Below are positions 11,345-22,029 of a stretch of DNA of 64,000 nt, one piece after another. This stretch comes from Orientallactaga sibirica (Eukaryota; Chordata; Mammalia; Rodentia; Dipodidae): assembly GCA_036365145.1 (NCBI GenBank), contig JAEOAD010000032.1:1331501-1395500 (forward strand), in the 5' to 3' direction. A program made the position numbers and the translations under genes. Below the pieces are notes generated by a model. It was not told where the DNA came from, did not search any database, and was given only the letters and a program-made list of their open reading frames with translations. The first letter of the stretch is position 1. Every line of letters begins with the position of its first letter.

Positions 11345-11523
11345 GCATGCATCAGTTCATCTATTTTTACAAGAATTCTTTGTGATGGGGCAATATACTA
11401 GTTCCATTTAATAGATGGGGGGAAAATCAAAGTATACAAAAATTAAGTCATTGCATAGGAATAACAATTGCTATTAAGTGGCAAAGTTTGGCATTCAACC
11501 CAGTCAATCTGCCTGATACTCCT

Positions 11524-11525
<2 letters not shown>
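11345..11525 (+). mobile_element. MIR-like ancient SINE
   Basis: The order 'agatggggggaaaat', 'taagtcattgcatagg', 'ttaagtggcaaagttt', 'ggcattcaaccc' mirrors the MIR core and 3' region. Diverged, so boundaries are approximate. Confidence 0.55.

Positions 11526-11528
<3 letters not shown>

Positions 11529-11554
<26 letters not shown>
11529..11554. repeat. (GT)n microsatellite
   Basis: A pure run of about 13 GT units, forming the head of the repeat that follows. Confidence 0.9.
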
Positions 11555-11860
11555 ATTGATGTGTGAGCGTGGGTGTGCAAGCCATGGATTCACGCAGGGG
11601 ACGACTTTCCATTCTTGACCTTCACCTTCCATCTTGTTTGAAGCAGAGTCTTGTTCACCACTCTGTCTGCCAAGGCTAGCTTACCAGCAAGCTTCCAGGA
11701 AATTTTCCTGACTTTTCTTGCTCCAGGCATCCTGGGATTACAGAGGCCCAACAATGACATGTAGTTTTTTCTGCGGGTGTTGTCCATCAGAACTCAGGTG
11801 CTCACCCCTGCCCAGCAAACCATTTGTCCACTGAGCCATGTGCCTGGCTGGGTATTTTCC
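11529..11860 (+). mobile_element. GT-headed rodent interspersed repeat, copy 1
   Basis: A GT run, then a module with 'gagtcttgttcaccactc', 'gcatcctgggattacagagg' and an end 'actgagccatgtgcctggct'. Three more copies with the same order occur at 41890, 45486 and 50731, all on the plus strand. I recall the same arrangement from mouse but not a secure family name. Confidence 0.5.
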
Positions 11861-12199
11861 ACTAAGTGCCCACTCTGAACTCTCAAGCCATGTGCATATG
11901 ATTCTTCCACTTCTAAATAGGGAGAGGCTGGGAGGACTATCACTCAGTGGTCCTTGGATTCCAAGAAACTTGCTCTTGCCCACACATGAGAAGTGGCAGT
12001 CATCTTTTCCATTTGTTATTGCCTGATTCGCTTCACTTCCCCACAGACCTTGCAGCCTACAGCCTAAAACCCAGTGCTTATAACATGCTTACAGAATCAT
12101 CTGATTTTGCTTCTCCCAGTTCTCTGTCATGGAGAGATCTGTTGCTGGAGTACATTTCATGTGGCGAGTATCTCAGGCAGGGTGTGTTCTCACAGCAGG

Positions 12200-12345
12200 G
12201 GCTCTGGAATCACCAGGATGGGGTTTTGAAATCCCCATCATCCAGTCTGCCAGTGTTGCCTCTCTAATAATTACCTAAACTTCTCTGAGCCTCAGTTTAT
12301 TTCTCTGTAAGTGGAGTTGATAAGAGCTAGCTTCTCTGGGTACCA
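12200..12345 (-). mobile_element. MIR-like ancient SINE
   Basis: The plus strand contains 'cctaaacttctctgagcctc agtttatttctctgtaag' (broken here for length), the complement of the MIR core ('gaggctcagagaagttaa' type). Sense with NRG3. Confidence 0.6.
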
Positions 12346-12737
12346 TGGCAACTAACTGCCTGAGGATATGCAAAGTGGCCATCCTTTTCCCTTCATTATC
12401 CAGCACCTCAGTCTTGTGGAAAGATGTTAACAGAACACTACCCCAAGATAAAAAAAAAAAAAAAAAAAAGATTGCACTAATTACATCTCTCACACAACAC
12501 CAGCATTTTCTACAGCATTTGGAGGGTATGAGCAGTGCCCCTCTTTTAAGTTTCAACCACCCACATGAAGTAGATGTCTGTTGAACTATTTCTTTTATCC
12601 TGTTAATTATTTGGGTGTGGCTATTGGACTATCTCCAAGTCTCTAAATTGCTTTAATCCAGTTGTTATATTCTATCTACTTGCGTAGCCTATTGTTGAAA
12701 ATAAGTCTATCATATAAACTTTTTAATTTTTTTGTTT

Positions 12738-12936
12738 ATTTTTATTTATTTATTTGAGAAAGAGGCAGAGAGAGAAAGAATTGGTGCACTAGGGCCTCCA
12801 GCCATTGTAAACGAATTCCAGATGCATGTGCCACCTTGTGCATCTGGCTTATGTGCATACTGAGGAATCGAGCCTCGAACCAAGCTCCTTAGGATTCACA
12901 AGCTAGCACGTAACCACTAAGCCATCTCTCCAGTCC
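12738..12936 (-). mobile_element. DIP-like SINE
   Basis: TTTATTTATTTATTTGAGA tail complement at the left, 'taaccactaagccatctctc' at the right. Target duplications 'tatcatataaa' flank it (from 12708 and 12937). Confidence 0.85.
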
Positions 12937-13524
12937 TATCATATAAATTTTTAAGAATCACAAGGCAGCCACAGAAGCAGGGATTCATTCAAGAAGGAGT
13001 GAGGAAGTCAGGAGGAGCCAAGCAGGAAAAGGATGCTAGACAGAATGCAAGCTGTGCTGTGCTCCCGACAATCTAAATAGGAGAAACCTTAACTTTTCAG
13101 TGATCCTGTAATTCAGAGTTTGGGAAATAGAAACTTTTAAAAATGCATTCCTCATAAAAGTAAATGAATGCACCTGAATCTTCTCTTCTCTCCTTTTCCC
13201 ATACAAGTCCTGAGGCAATTAATTTCCAGGATAAATCATTCATTTTGGTGCCTGCCTTCTGCTTTTCCCAACCGCTCTCTCTCCACGTCTTCTTCTCTCG
13301 GAAGCACAAATGATTTTATTTCTTTCTCTTACTGTAAGTTTATGAAAACAGTGAAAATCCGCCCCCCAACACACTGTTAGCACTCGCTTGAGAATAGTTC
13401 CTCTGGACCAGACAAAGCATGTGTGTTGAACCCAGGCATGCCTGCACTAGCCCAAGAAGGTTAAGATGGAAACTTTACAAACCCCTGAATTTTAAGTCTA
13501 TCTCGACTAGTGTATTAAAAAGGA

Positions 13525-13565
13525 GGTGTGTGTGTGTCTCTCTGTGTGTGTGTGTGTGTGCGTGC
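13525..13565. repeat. GT microsatellite, interrupted
   Basis: GT units broken by CTCTCT and ending in GC-alternating 'gtgcgtgcgcgcacac', a potential Z-DNA stretch. Confidence 0.85.
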
Positions 13566-14151
13566 GCGCACACAGGACTTTCATTTGGGGATTTTGGTCG
13601 CAACACCTATGGATATGAAGAAAGAAAGTGGGTCTGGGCAGGAGAAAGTAGAATGGGATGCAGTGCAGACTTCACGAACCCATAAGGACCCAACTTGGGA
13701 AAAAGTCTCCTCTTCACCTGTCACTGGTGGGAGGTTAGCTCAGAACAGAAGGCTTGAGAGCATTTTTACCACTATATGCTGGCAACTGAGGAATAAGACC
13801 TTCATCAACGGAAAGGATCACAGGAGGGTATGAATGCATCCCTGAGAGCCAAAACCTCTTGCCAAGAAGGCAGTAGCTAAAAGGAGCAGGCAGCCTGTTG
13901 CCATAGTTGCATTTTACCTTCCCGGTTTTGAAAGTTCCACATCTGAGACTCTACCCCCTTGCAACATCTGTCCAAATTCTAGCTTTAGAGTTGAGCAATG
14001 ACTTTTGAGTTCTAGTCTATTAAGGACTCAGCTATACAACTTCATTCTTTTTTCTCATACAAGTAGAAAGTAATGGGAAAAGCTTTAGGAACTTCGTTTC
14101 TATTTGTAACATATTGGCAAGACTTGAAACTTCCAGTTCAAAATTTGTGTC

Positions 14152-14362
14152 AAGGACTGGAGAGATGGCTCAGTGGTTAAGGTGCTTGCCTGTGAAGCCT
14201 AAGAACTCATGCTTGAATCTCCAGGTCCCACATAGCCAGGCGCACAGTGATGCAAATGTGCAATGTTGCACAGGCACCACAAGGGGGCTCATGTGTCTGG
14301 GGGTTCGTTTGCAGTGGCTGAAATCCCTGGCACACCCATTCTCTCTCTCTCAAAAAAAAATG
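14152..14362 (+). mobile_element. Long-form DIP-like SINE with CTCF-like core
   Basis: Compared with ordinary copies, this carries about 35 extra bases after 'agccaggcgcacagtgatgc', ending in 'ccacaagggggc' (14277-14288). Head 'ctggagagatggctcagtgg' and B-box-like 'gcttgaatctcc' are present. The tail is a CT run plus poly(A). Confidence 0.85.
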
Positions 14363-14739
14363 TATCAAAAACATATGAGAACATACAGGTTTATTGGATC
14401 CCCAGCCCCCCAGAACCTCAGAAACAGACTCTCATCTCAGATCGCCCTTGCATCCTCGAAACTAAGACTGGCAAGACAGAAATCTTTTGATTGAGCTGTT
14501 TTTGTGATTACCATAACATCAGTCTATGGCTCGCATGTGCTAAAACTGTACATTATACAATGAAAATAAGTGTCTAAGTGCTTCTTCATAGAAATTTAGT
14601 TATTGTTTAATATATAACCACCGACTCTTCTAGTGGCCTGCTGGGCTGCTCTTGATGTGTGAGTTATCCAGCCTCTAACAGTAGAGTGCAGATCCATGAG
14701 TGGTGGCAATCTTCAGCCATCCTCGAGTTCTTATCATTC

Positions 14740-14935
14740 TAAATGCCATGTTGTGCCCTTCACAGCATTATTTCATTTAAGTCTTAGCACAGTTCTATAG
14801 AACACATATCATTTCTGATCATATTTAACAAAAAGGGAGCTGAAGCTAAGAAACACAATGGAATCTGCCTAGTAAGACAGTGAGTGACAGCTGGCATATC
14901 TGAACACGTCTTTGGCTGGCATAAAGTCCTGACCA
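14740..14935 (+). mobile_element. MIR-like ancient SINE
   Basis: 'cagcattatttcatttaagt', an 'aaaagggagctgaagctaag' core-like stretch and 'cctagtaagacagtgagtga' follow the MIR order. Divergence is high. Confidence 0.5.
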
Positions 14936-14971
14936 GTACCTGACAGCCTTGTTAGGGGTTTCACCATACAG

Positions 14972-15028
14972 GGATTTGGACTTAACACATGAAAAGCATA
15001 GTGTGACTAGCAAAGAGGAAGCATTTCA
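14972..15028 (+). repeat. 57-bp direct repeat, unit A
   Basis: The 57 bases from 'ggatttggacttaacacatg' to 'gaagcatttca' recur at 15438-15494 with a single visible change (GTGACTAG versus GTGCCTAG). Not part of any repeat family seen elsewhere in the window. Confidence 0.95.
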
Positions 15029-15040
15029 TGAATTTACTTT

Positions 15041-15116
15041 GAAATATTGATATTATCTAATACAGTTTGGATCAGAAAGAAATATTGATATTATCTAATA
15101 CAGTTTGGATCAGAAA
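15041..15116 (+). repeat. Exact 38-bp tandem duplication
   Basis: 15041-15078 and 15079-15116 are identical and directly adjacent. The unit begins 'gaaatattgatattatctaa' and ends 'ggatcagaaa'. It is AT-rich, lies between the two 57-bp direct repeats, and is about 1.55 kb downstream of the NRG3 transmembrane exon. Confidence 0.97.
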
Positions 15117-15437
15117 TAGTCCACCCGTTTTAATCCTCAGTTTGGTAGAAACTTTCAGAGGTAGGGCCCACAGGAAGGTCTTCTTACTGACAGGGTACTC
15201 TTGGTAGGGATAGGAGAACCCCATCTTGTCTTTATGCTCTCTGCTAACATGATGTACTGTCTCATGATGCCAGCAAAAGTAATAGGGCCAATAAAACATG
15301 GGTTGCAATCTGCAAAACTGAATCCAAATAAGTCTTTATAAGAGTTATTGTAGGCATTTTGTTATGTTAATAGAGAAAGCTAGCACATTGTTTGAACAAT
15401 GCAAAAACAATCAAAAACATGGTTTGGATTATTGTGA

Positions 15438-15494
15438 GGATTTGGACTTAACACATGAAAAGCATAGTGTGCCTAGCAAAGAGGAAGCATTTCA
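15438..15494 (+). repeat. 57-bp direct repeat, unit B
   Basis: Partner of 14972-15028 in the same orientation, offset by 466 bases. Sequence between them is not visibly duplicated apart from the 38-bp tandem. Confidence 0.95.
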
Positions 15495-16670
15495 AATTCA
15501 GGAAGCACAACTGTCCCAGCCAAGAGTAGCATGGGAAATGTGACATACTGGAGGAGAGCCTGAGGTAAGAGAAGAGACACTGGGTAGTAAACTGAGGAAA
15601 GATGAAAGTATGGATCTTATTGTTATTCCATTAATTGTGACAGAGTATGCTTCACTAATAAAAGATACCAATAACATGGGCATATAGGAATCCTATGCAC
15701 TAGAGAAGTTCTGAAATCTAAAACTATTCTAAAGTGGTTTATTAAAATAGTTACTCTCTATTCATGCCACATCTCTGTTAGTAACTTTAAAGTCATAATC
15801 ACAGTTCTCTTTAAAGGTCGACCTACATAACTTACATCCACGTATTATAAACTATATCTGGAAATGGATCCATTTTAGGAGAGCAAAGGGTTAGAAATAT
15901 ATAGGTCCACTGAAAAGCAATCACACTTATGCTTCGACTTCAGACAAGCTGTAGGAGCAAAATCAGGGCCAAGATTTTAAGGCTCAAGAATCCAATAGAC
16001 TAAGCTTTTCATCTGTATTTCTTATTTTAGCTGCACATTGCATTGTATCTATTATTCTATCCAAGGTCATTTTACAAAAATAGACACAATCACATTTGTG
16101 TATATGTGTACACATCTATGTAACATACATTTATGCTAGTTTATTAGTCACCAATAAGTACCTGCAACTGCAGAAGGTCAAGGATCTTGGCAGGTGAAGT
16201 TTATGGCATATTTCGGATTATTTGTGCCAAGTACAAATTTTTCATTATTTTTGGCTAAAACTTTCATGAGCACTAGTAAAAAAAAAAAAAAAACTGTATA
16301 AAAGGAGAACTGGCTTGTTCTTTTCAGTATCTTTTTTGTAAATTTCAGAAAGGGCTAGACAATGCTTGAGCATATTTAGGTTCATAGTAGTGGACCCCTG
16401 CTGAACAGAGACCTTTAGGGATGACAGTGAATCTTTGAGGCAGGTGGGTAGGCTACTTTTGCAAATGACCTCTATGTACTTCTGAAATGCATCCCCCACT
16501 CGCATGCCTGTCCCCACTCACTGCAGTGTACAAAGCGTTGGCCATTTGCAAGCGGTCGATGAACAAATTTGCAAAGGATCCCTCTGCTTGAAACGCTGAA
16601 ACAGATAATGCAAGGGAAAAGCATTTTCTTTCAGGGGTAACCTTTTAACACTTCAGAGAAATGGTCTTAC

Positions 16671-16773
16671 TTGCTTTTGAAGTAGAAAGCTGCACAGAAC
16701 ATGCCCACGATGACAATTCCAAAGATGATACATGAAATTGACAGCACCTGCCTTTGATACACTTCTTCACTCT
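16671..16773 (-). CDS. NRG3: Neuregulin 3, transmembrane exon
   Basis: A 103-nt internal exon: two bases finishing a glutamate codon, 33 full codons, and AA starting a lysine codon that is completed by the first base of the exon at 10646. It encodes SEEVYQRQ, the end of the extracellular juxtamembrane stalk, then VLSISCIIFGIVIVGMFCAA and FYFKSK: a hydrophobic helix with a basic cytoplasmic stop-transfer end. The sequence matches neuregulin 3 residue for residue as far as I recall it. In NRG3 this segment anchors the EGF-domain ligand, and shedding occurs in the stalk just before it. The acceptor is TTCGCAG (to 16774), after a pyrimidine-rich tract with a plausible branch site 'ttctaat'. The donor is AA|GTAAGA. 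The open frame upstream of the acceptor is intron. Confidence 0.95.
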
Positions 16774-17399
16774 CTGCGAATTTGAAAAACAGAATTAGAA
16801 TTGGAGGCGAGCAGCACACAGAGGCAACAAACTCCATCTTTGTACTGCTGAGATGGTAGGAGTCTTTCAAAGCCAACTTTTGTCTATTTCTTTTTTGTTC
16901 CTGATATGAGGAAGATATTGTGATTCCATCTTTTATCGAGTTCTAAAAGACAACTGGGGACTGTATTTTCTTTCTTGCTAACTGTACAGCTAAATCAGAA
17001 TTCACATATACATGTAACAGTTATCAGTCATATGAGTGAAACAATTATATCAGTTTAGGACATACTAGAAACATGCTTTTGAAACAATGGTGACACCTAA
17101 ATTGGCAAGTGTGAGATAACATGTGCAAGTTCATCTGATTTTCTCTGTTCGTGAGGATGTCCCGTTTACACCTTGGGAGATCGATGCTGTTGGGTGTTCT
17201 GGTTTGGTCCTTGGCTGTTTGTCCACTATTTATCCTCCCAATGTTCTGATTAATATTACTCACAAAAGACACTTTCAGGATGCATGTGGATATAGCCTTC
17301 TCTTCCAATTTTCTGGCATGGAAGATCTCAGCCTCTATCACCAATATTCTGTCATGTAACTTGTCATCATTAGATGCCAGTAAGACCAAAGCAAACATT

Positions 17400-18190
17400 T
17401 CAATTTATAGCCACTATTATTTACATTCTCAACTCCCTTCCTAAAACATGATTACTGAAAGAATTGTTCCTTCTCATCAGGAGCTTTGGATCCACGGACT
17501 CCACCATTTTTCCTTTGAAAATTATCCTCCCGTTTTCATTTCTTTCTTTTAACAGCATAGGCACCATGGGGCATGATTAGTCATTAACTCACTTGTAAAT
17601 ACCTACAACTTATTCTGTGTCTTTTTTTTTTTTCCCATTTTTACCTTTTGACAAAGTATCTGCAAGACACTATCTTCACACCTCTACTATGAGCATCTCA
17701 GAACTGGGGGAGAATATTGAGGAACTAGAAAGATCCATGTTGGTGAAGGTAGCCACTCAGTTCTCAAGTGGCTAGAATAGTAGAAAGCTATCTATAAAAT
17801 TAAACCTTAACTATAACCATACACTTGAGCAAAACCAAGCCTAAACAAACTCTGAAATCAGGATAAATAATAGAAAATCATAGAATCATGGGTTTAGACA
17901 GTATGCATTAATTGAAATATAAAATATACAAACTCTAAAATTCTTAGAGAGCAATAATATGCATCCAGAATATTTGCAAATTTAGAATAGATTTGAATGT
18001 ATAATGCACTGGAATTTCTCATGACCTAAAATTAAGTTAAGCAACTACATTTAATTATTGGCAAAATATTTGAATAGATACTTCCTTAAAGGGATGTGGA
18101 TGCTAAGTTTATAACAAGATCTTCAGCACAGACATTATAGAATTTCAAATTAAACGCAGACGAGTTAGATAGGACTCCAAGTAAAATAAC
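17400..18190. other. Intronic AT-rich sequence, nothing recognised
   Basis: No exon or clear repeat is seen. The only striking feature is a T-run at about 17622-17633. Confidence 0.4.
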
Positions 18191-19000
18191 TGAATTCAAA
18201 GATTCACCATACAAAGTTTTGACAAGTATTGGTGGCAAATGAGACCTCTAGAATGCTCATATACTTCTAATGTAAATTATAAACAACTTTAAAAAATTTG
18301 ACAGAGATATATACATATACACCTACTTTATGATCCAGTCATTCCATTCTTAGTTATTTAACTATATCTACTAAAAGCATAATGTCACTGTAAAAACAAA
18401 TGTGTATAAAAATCTTTATTTCTGGGCTGGAGAAGATGGCTTGATGGTTAAGGCATTTGCCTGCAAAGCCAAAGGACCCCGGTTCAATTCCCCAGGACCC
18501 ACATAAGCCAGATGCACAAGGAGGCACTTACATATGGAGTTCATTTGCAGCAGCTAGAGGCCCTGGCGCACCCATCTCTCTCTCAAATAAATATATAAAA
18601 TATGGTTTTATTTTTTAAAAAAACTTTTTTCTAATAACCCCAAACAAAATAAGCCCAGTGTCCATAAACACATCAGTGGATAAACACACTGCAATATAAC
18701 GTAACATCACTCACTACTAAATGAAATGAATGATACAACAATGAGACTGAATTTCAAAATGATTATGCTGAGAGCAATATCAGACAAAGGTACACACTTT
18801 AGAAATCCAATTATGCAGAAAATGTAGAAAACAGAAACTGAGCAGACAGTGTGGATGGAGCTATCTGTGGTGAGGGAAGTGGGATGAGGGAGTTTGAGGA
18901 GCCACAGATATGTTCATTGTTCCTGTGCACAATGCCCAATTACCTCATTAGATAGGTAGGTGGATCAATTTTCAGAGCTGTTTTGACTTTTTCCTACATC
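18190..19000 (+). mobile_element. Ancient L1 3' region (L1MA/MB-like), split by a SINE
   Basis: 'gatccagtcattccattctt' followed after the SINE by 'gtccataaacacatcagtgg ataaacacac' (split for length), 'gaatgatacaacaatgagac' and 'attatgctgagagcaatatc' follow the order at the end of mammalian L1 ORF2. Strongly decayed, no open frame left. Confidence 0.7.
18424..18602 (+). mobile_element. DIP-like SINE nested in L1
   Basis: Head 'ggctggagaagatggcttga', B-box 'ggttcaattcc', tail AAATAAATATATAAAATA. It interrupts the old L1 at 18190-19000 and is therefore younger. Confidence 0.9.
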
Positions 19001-19340
19001 ATGCACCATAGGTTCTCTTTAAATACGACTGTGTGTTTTCTCATTCTTTCTCCTTTGACAGAGTATTACACAATAATGTTTCACACATACCCTATCCTTT
19101 CCCCCCATGAGGCTTTCTTTATATTTTCAATGTTTGTTCAGGCTGATGCATCAGAAAAAAAAAAATTGAGGTAAATGTAAGAGAAATACCACATTGACCT
19201 CATTCTGAAGAGAGAGCATCATGTGTCTGAAGTAGGTTTGGGTAGGTATTTTAAATTTATAATTATTTAAATTAAAAGAATACAGGCTAGGTCACCAAGA
19301 CCTTGTTGCAGTACATAGCCATCTTTAAAAATGCCATCCT

Positions 19341-19471
19341 TGGGGCTGGAGAGATGGCTCAGATGCACTTGCCTGCAAAGCCTAACAACTTAGATTCAAT
19401 TTCCCAGTACCCACATAAAGTGGTGCATCTGTCTGGAGTTCTTTTGTAGCGGCTAGAGGTACAAGCACGTC

Positions 19472-19502
<31 letters not shown>

Positions 19503-19553
19503 CCCTCTGTGTGTGCCTGCCTCTATGCTTGCAAATAAAATAAAATAAAATAA
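19341..19553 (+). mobile_element. DIP-like SINE
   Basis: Lacks about 15 bases of the A-box region ('ctcagatgcacttgcc'). Has a long (TC)n stretch near 19483-19502 and an AAATAAAATAAAATAAAATAA tail. Near-identical flanks 'aaatgccatcctt' / 'aaatgtcatcctt' are the target duplication. Confidence 0.85.
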
Positions 19554-20361
19554 ATGTCATCCTTTCTACTCCACATTTGTAAGATCCTAAAATTTCCCAG
19601 CTGATCTGAGAAAAAAAAAATAGTGGCAGCAATCCCTAAGCATCCACTTCATTGGATTGCTGTGAGTTGTTGACTATGTTGAACAAACAAGCATTTGGTA
19701 TGATAACCTACCCCACCCTGCCTCTGACAAGAAGAAGAATTTTGAAGATGATAGCTGATAATATCCATTAAAATAAGACCGAGCAAAAATAATGTTGCTC
19801 CCACTGAACTGAATGATTTCCATGTAAAAATCTATGTGGTATGTTTCTTCTTATTTGGAGCTAGACAGAAGTAGCCTGGGAAATGCGAAAAAAAGAAAAA
19901 TCAATTCTGAGTTTAAATCAAGAGTAAAATTAAAATTCAAGTGGCTGTGTGTGAATTATAGACCCAGGTAGAGTTAAGCTGATGGGCCATCAAGGCTTCT
20001 GTTTCATAGAGTGCTACCGAGGCTCACATGCAACACCTGGCAAGTTGGGATTTTTCATTAGTGTTGGCTGAGATCACAAATACATGGTTTTAAAGCTTAA
20101 GTTTTCTCACATGGACAAAAGTAATGGTATTACTTATTTAGATTGTAGGTATTTTGTCAAATAAACTTTTAAGAATATAGTGTATAGTAATCCATAAATA
20201 AATTTTAGTTATTTTTGCATCAATTCTTGCCCTACTTCAGACTGTAATAGTTTATACAACACGTGATAGCTTCATGATTAGTAAAAGTCTTGAATACATG
20301 AGTAAATATCAGCCTATGCTTTTGAGCATTTTAGCTTTTTTAAAATTTTATTGATTCATTT

Positions 20362-20478
20362 TTATTTTTTTGGTTTTTCAAGGTAGGGTTTCACTCTAGT
20401 CCAGGCTGGCCTTGAACTCATTGTGATCCTTCTGCCTCCTGAGTGCTGAGATTAAAGGCGTTGACACACTATCCAGCA
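20362..20478 (-). mobile_element. B1 SINE, internally deleted
   Basis: Antisense B1 that jumps from 'cactctagtccaggctggcc' to 'ttgaactcattgtgatcc', losing the central part present in other copies. Confidence 0.8.
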
Positions 20479-20479
20479 T

Positions 20480-21175
20480 AATTTCTCAAAGTGTTACTGA
20501 TTCAGTAACTGTCTCATTGCTGGTGCAAAGCTCCCAACCACAAGCAGCTGTTTATTTTGGCTTACAGTCTCAAGGGGAGGCAGCATGATCAGGGATGGAA
20601 ACGTGGCATGGACAAGAGACTGGATATCATCTTTGCCCCAGGCCATGGACTACTTCAGCATGACTCTGAGCCAAACACTGAAAAAGGGAAACTGGTTATA
20701 GCCCATGTGGTAGTTTGAATAGATGTCCCCCAATATATTCAGCGTTTTATTAGTTTGTAGTTTGCATCTGCAGCCACCTGGCTGGAGGCAGTGTCACTGG
20801 GTGGATCTTAAGATGTGGTGGATTTGAGATTTCAATCTAAAGATATGCAAAGTGTGCCTAGCTGGAGTTCCTGAAGTGTACAATGCTGTGTGGCTTTTGG
20901 TTTTCTCTTTTGCCTGGTCCTGTAAGAGTAGGTCAGCTTCTTCTGCACCTATAGAACTTTCCCTGGATCTGTAGCTTTGATAAATATCCCTTCCTCCATA
21001 ACTTTGCCTGGTATGGAAGTTCATCTCAGCGACCCTGAAGCTGTCTGTTAAGCACTCATAAGCCCACTCCCAACAACACGCTTCCTCCAGAAAGGCTCTG
21101 ATTCTCAAATTGCCACCATCTAGGGGCCTAGTATTCAGAACACATGAGTTTGTGGGGAAATCAGCCTTATGGTGG
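20480..21175 (-). mobile_element. Older LTR/retroelement remnant, interrupted
   Basis: The left part (20480-20705) and right part (about 21051-21175) look like two halves of one diverged element, split by the LTR-like insertion at 20706-21050. The right end 'aatcagccttatggtggaca' has LTR-end character. Family not assigned. Confidence 0.3.
20706..21050 (+). mobile_element. 364-bp LTR-like family, copy A
   Basis: Starts 'tgtggtagtttgaatagatg' and ends 'cctgaagctgtctgtta'. Very similar to the complete copy at 52702-53065. A polyadenylation-like 'gataaat' lies near the 3' end. Confidence 0.6.
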
Positions 21176-21189
21176 ACATTGTAGGGCTT

Positions 21190-21300
21190 GAGTCATCGAG
21201 ATTGAAGTTCAGATTCAAGCTTTGCCATTTTTCAGTGATAGTATTTTGGCAAATCATTCAGCCTTAGGGTATTATTATTATTGTTGTTGTTGTTGTTGTT
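21190..21300 (-). mobile_element. MIR-like remnant and ATT/GTT repeat
   Basis: 'gattcaagctttgccatttt' and 'ggcaaatcattcagccttag' complement the MIR core. It runs into (ATT)n(GTT)n at 21270-21300. Confidence 0.55.
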
Positions 21301-21811
21301 CATGGTCCTGTACTTGGCATCCACGTTTCCACAGACTATCAGCATGGTTCTGCAAACACAGAAGCCAGTCAATACATTTTCCTTAAAAAATAATATCGAC
21401 CAAAGTGTACATTCCCAGTTCTTTGCTGACAGTGAGAACCATCACCATGCAATCCCACAACAATGGTCAGGAAAGGACAAGAATGCAATCTCCACTGAGT
21501 AAAAACCAGAGCATCAACCACAAAACCTAGAAGCCAAGGGAGTCATTCCAAGTCACCTGGAACAATGGGGATTTGTTAGTGACACGGTGGGTTCTCCTTT
21601 CCAGAGGAACTCCCCATGCCCACATGAAGAGTCCACGCTGATCTCCCTACCCACCAAGGGAGGTACTTTCTCTGGATCCTACAATCTCTGGAAACAAGTT
21701 GTTTGTTTTTCTATAAACCAAGAGTACTGCCAGGATATTCAATGACCACAAGTTCCTTTAAATGTCCTTCCCATGTAATGACTTTTATCCCTTTTAAAAT
21801 ATATGGTTTTT

Positions 21812-22001
21812 GTTAAAATATTTTACTTATTAGAGAGAAAGAGAGAGAACAGGTGCACCAGGGCCTCTAGTAACTGCAAATGAAATCCAGAGACTTGCTC
21901 CACCTTGTGCATCTAGCTTTATGTCTGTAGTGGGGAATCGAACCTAGGTTCATTTGGCTTTGCAGGTAAATGCCTTAACTGCTAAGCCATCTCTCCAGCC
22001 C
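21812..22001 (-). mobile_element. DIP-like SINE
   Basis: 'attagagagaaagagagaga' at the tail side, 'gaatcgaacctaggttc' as B-box complement, 'aactgctaagccatctctcc' at the head. Confidence 0.85.
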
Positions 22002-22029
22002 TAAAATAATAAGTCTTAACTCTGCAGAC

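Larger units (their letters stand above)
10647..16670 (-). other. NRG3: NRG3 intron between transmembrane and cytoplasmic exons
   Basis: 6,024 nt, starting GTAAGA (16670-16665) and ending CTGCAG (10652-10647). It holds two ordinary DIP-like SINEs, one long-form DIP, three MIR-like remnants, a GT-headed repeat and the local duplications near 15 kb. No further exon was recognised in it. Confidence 0.85.

Noticed and set aside
14114..14494. A 126-codon plus frame containing 'GEMAQWLRCLPVKPKNSC'
   Set aside because: That text is the translated head of the DIP-like SINE and recurs at 49660 and 53360.
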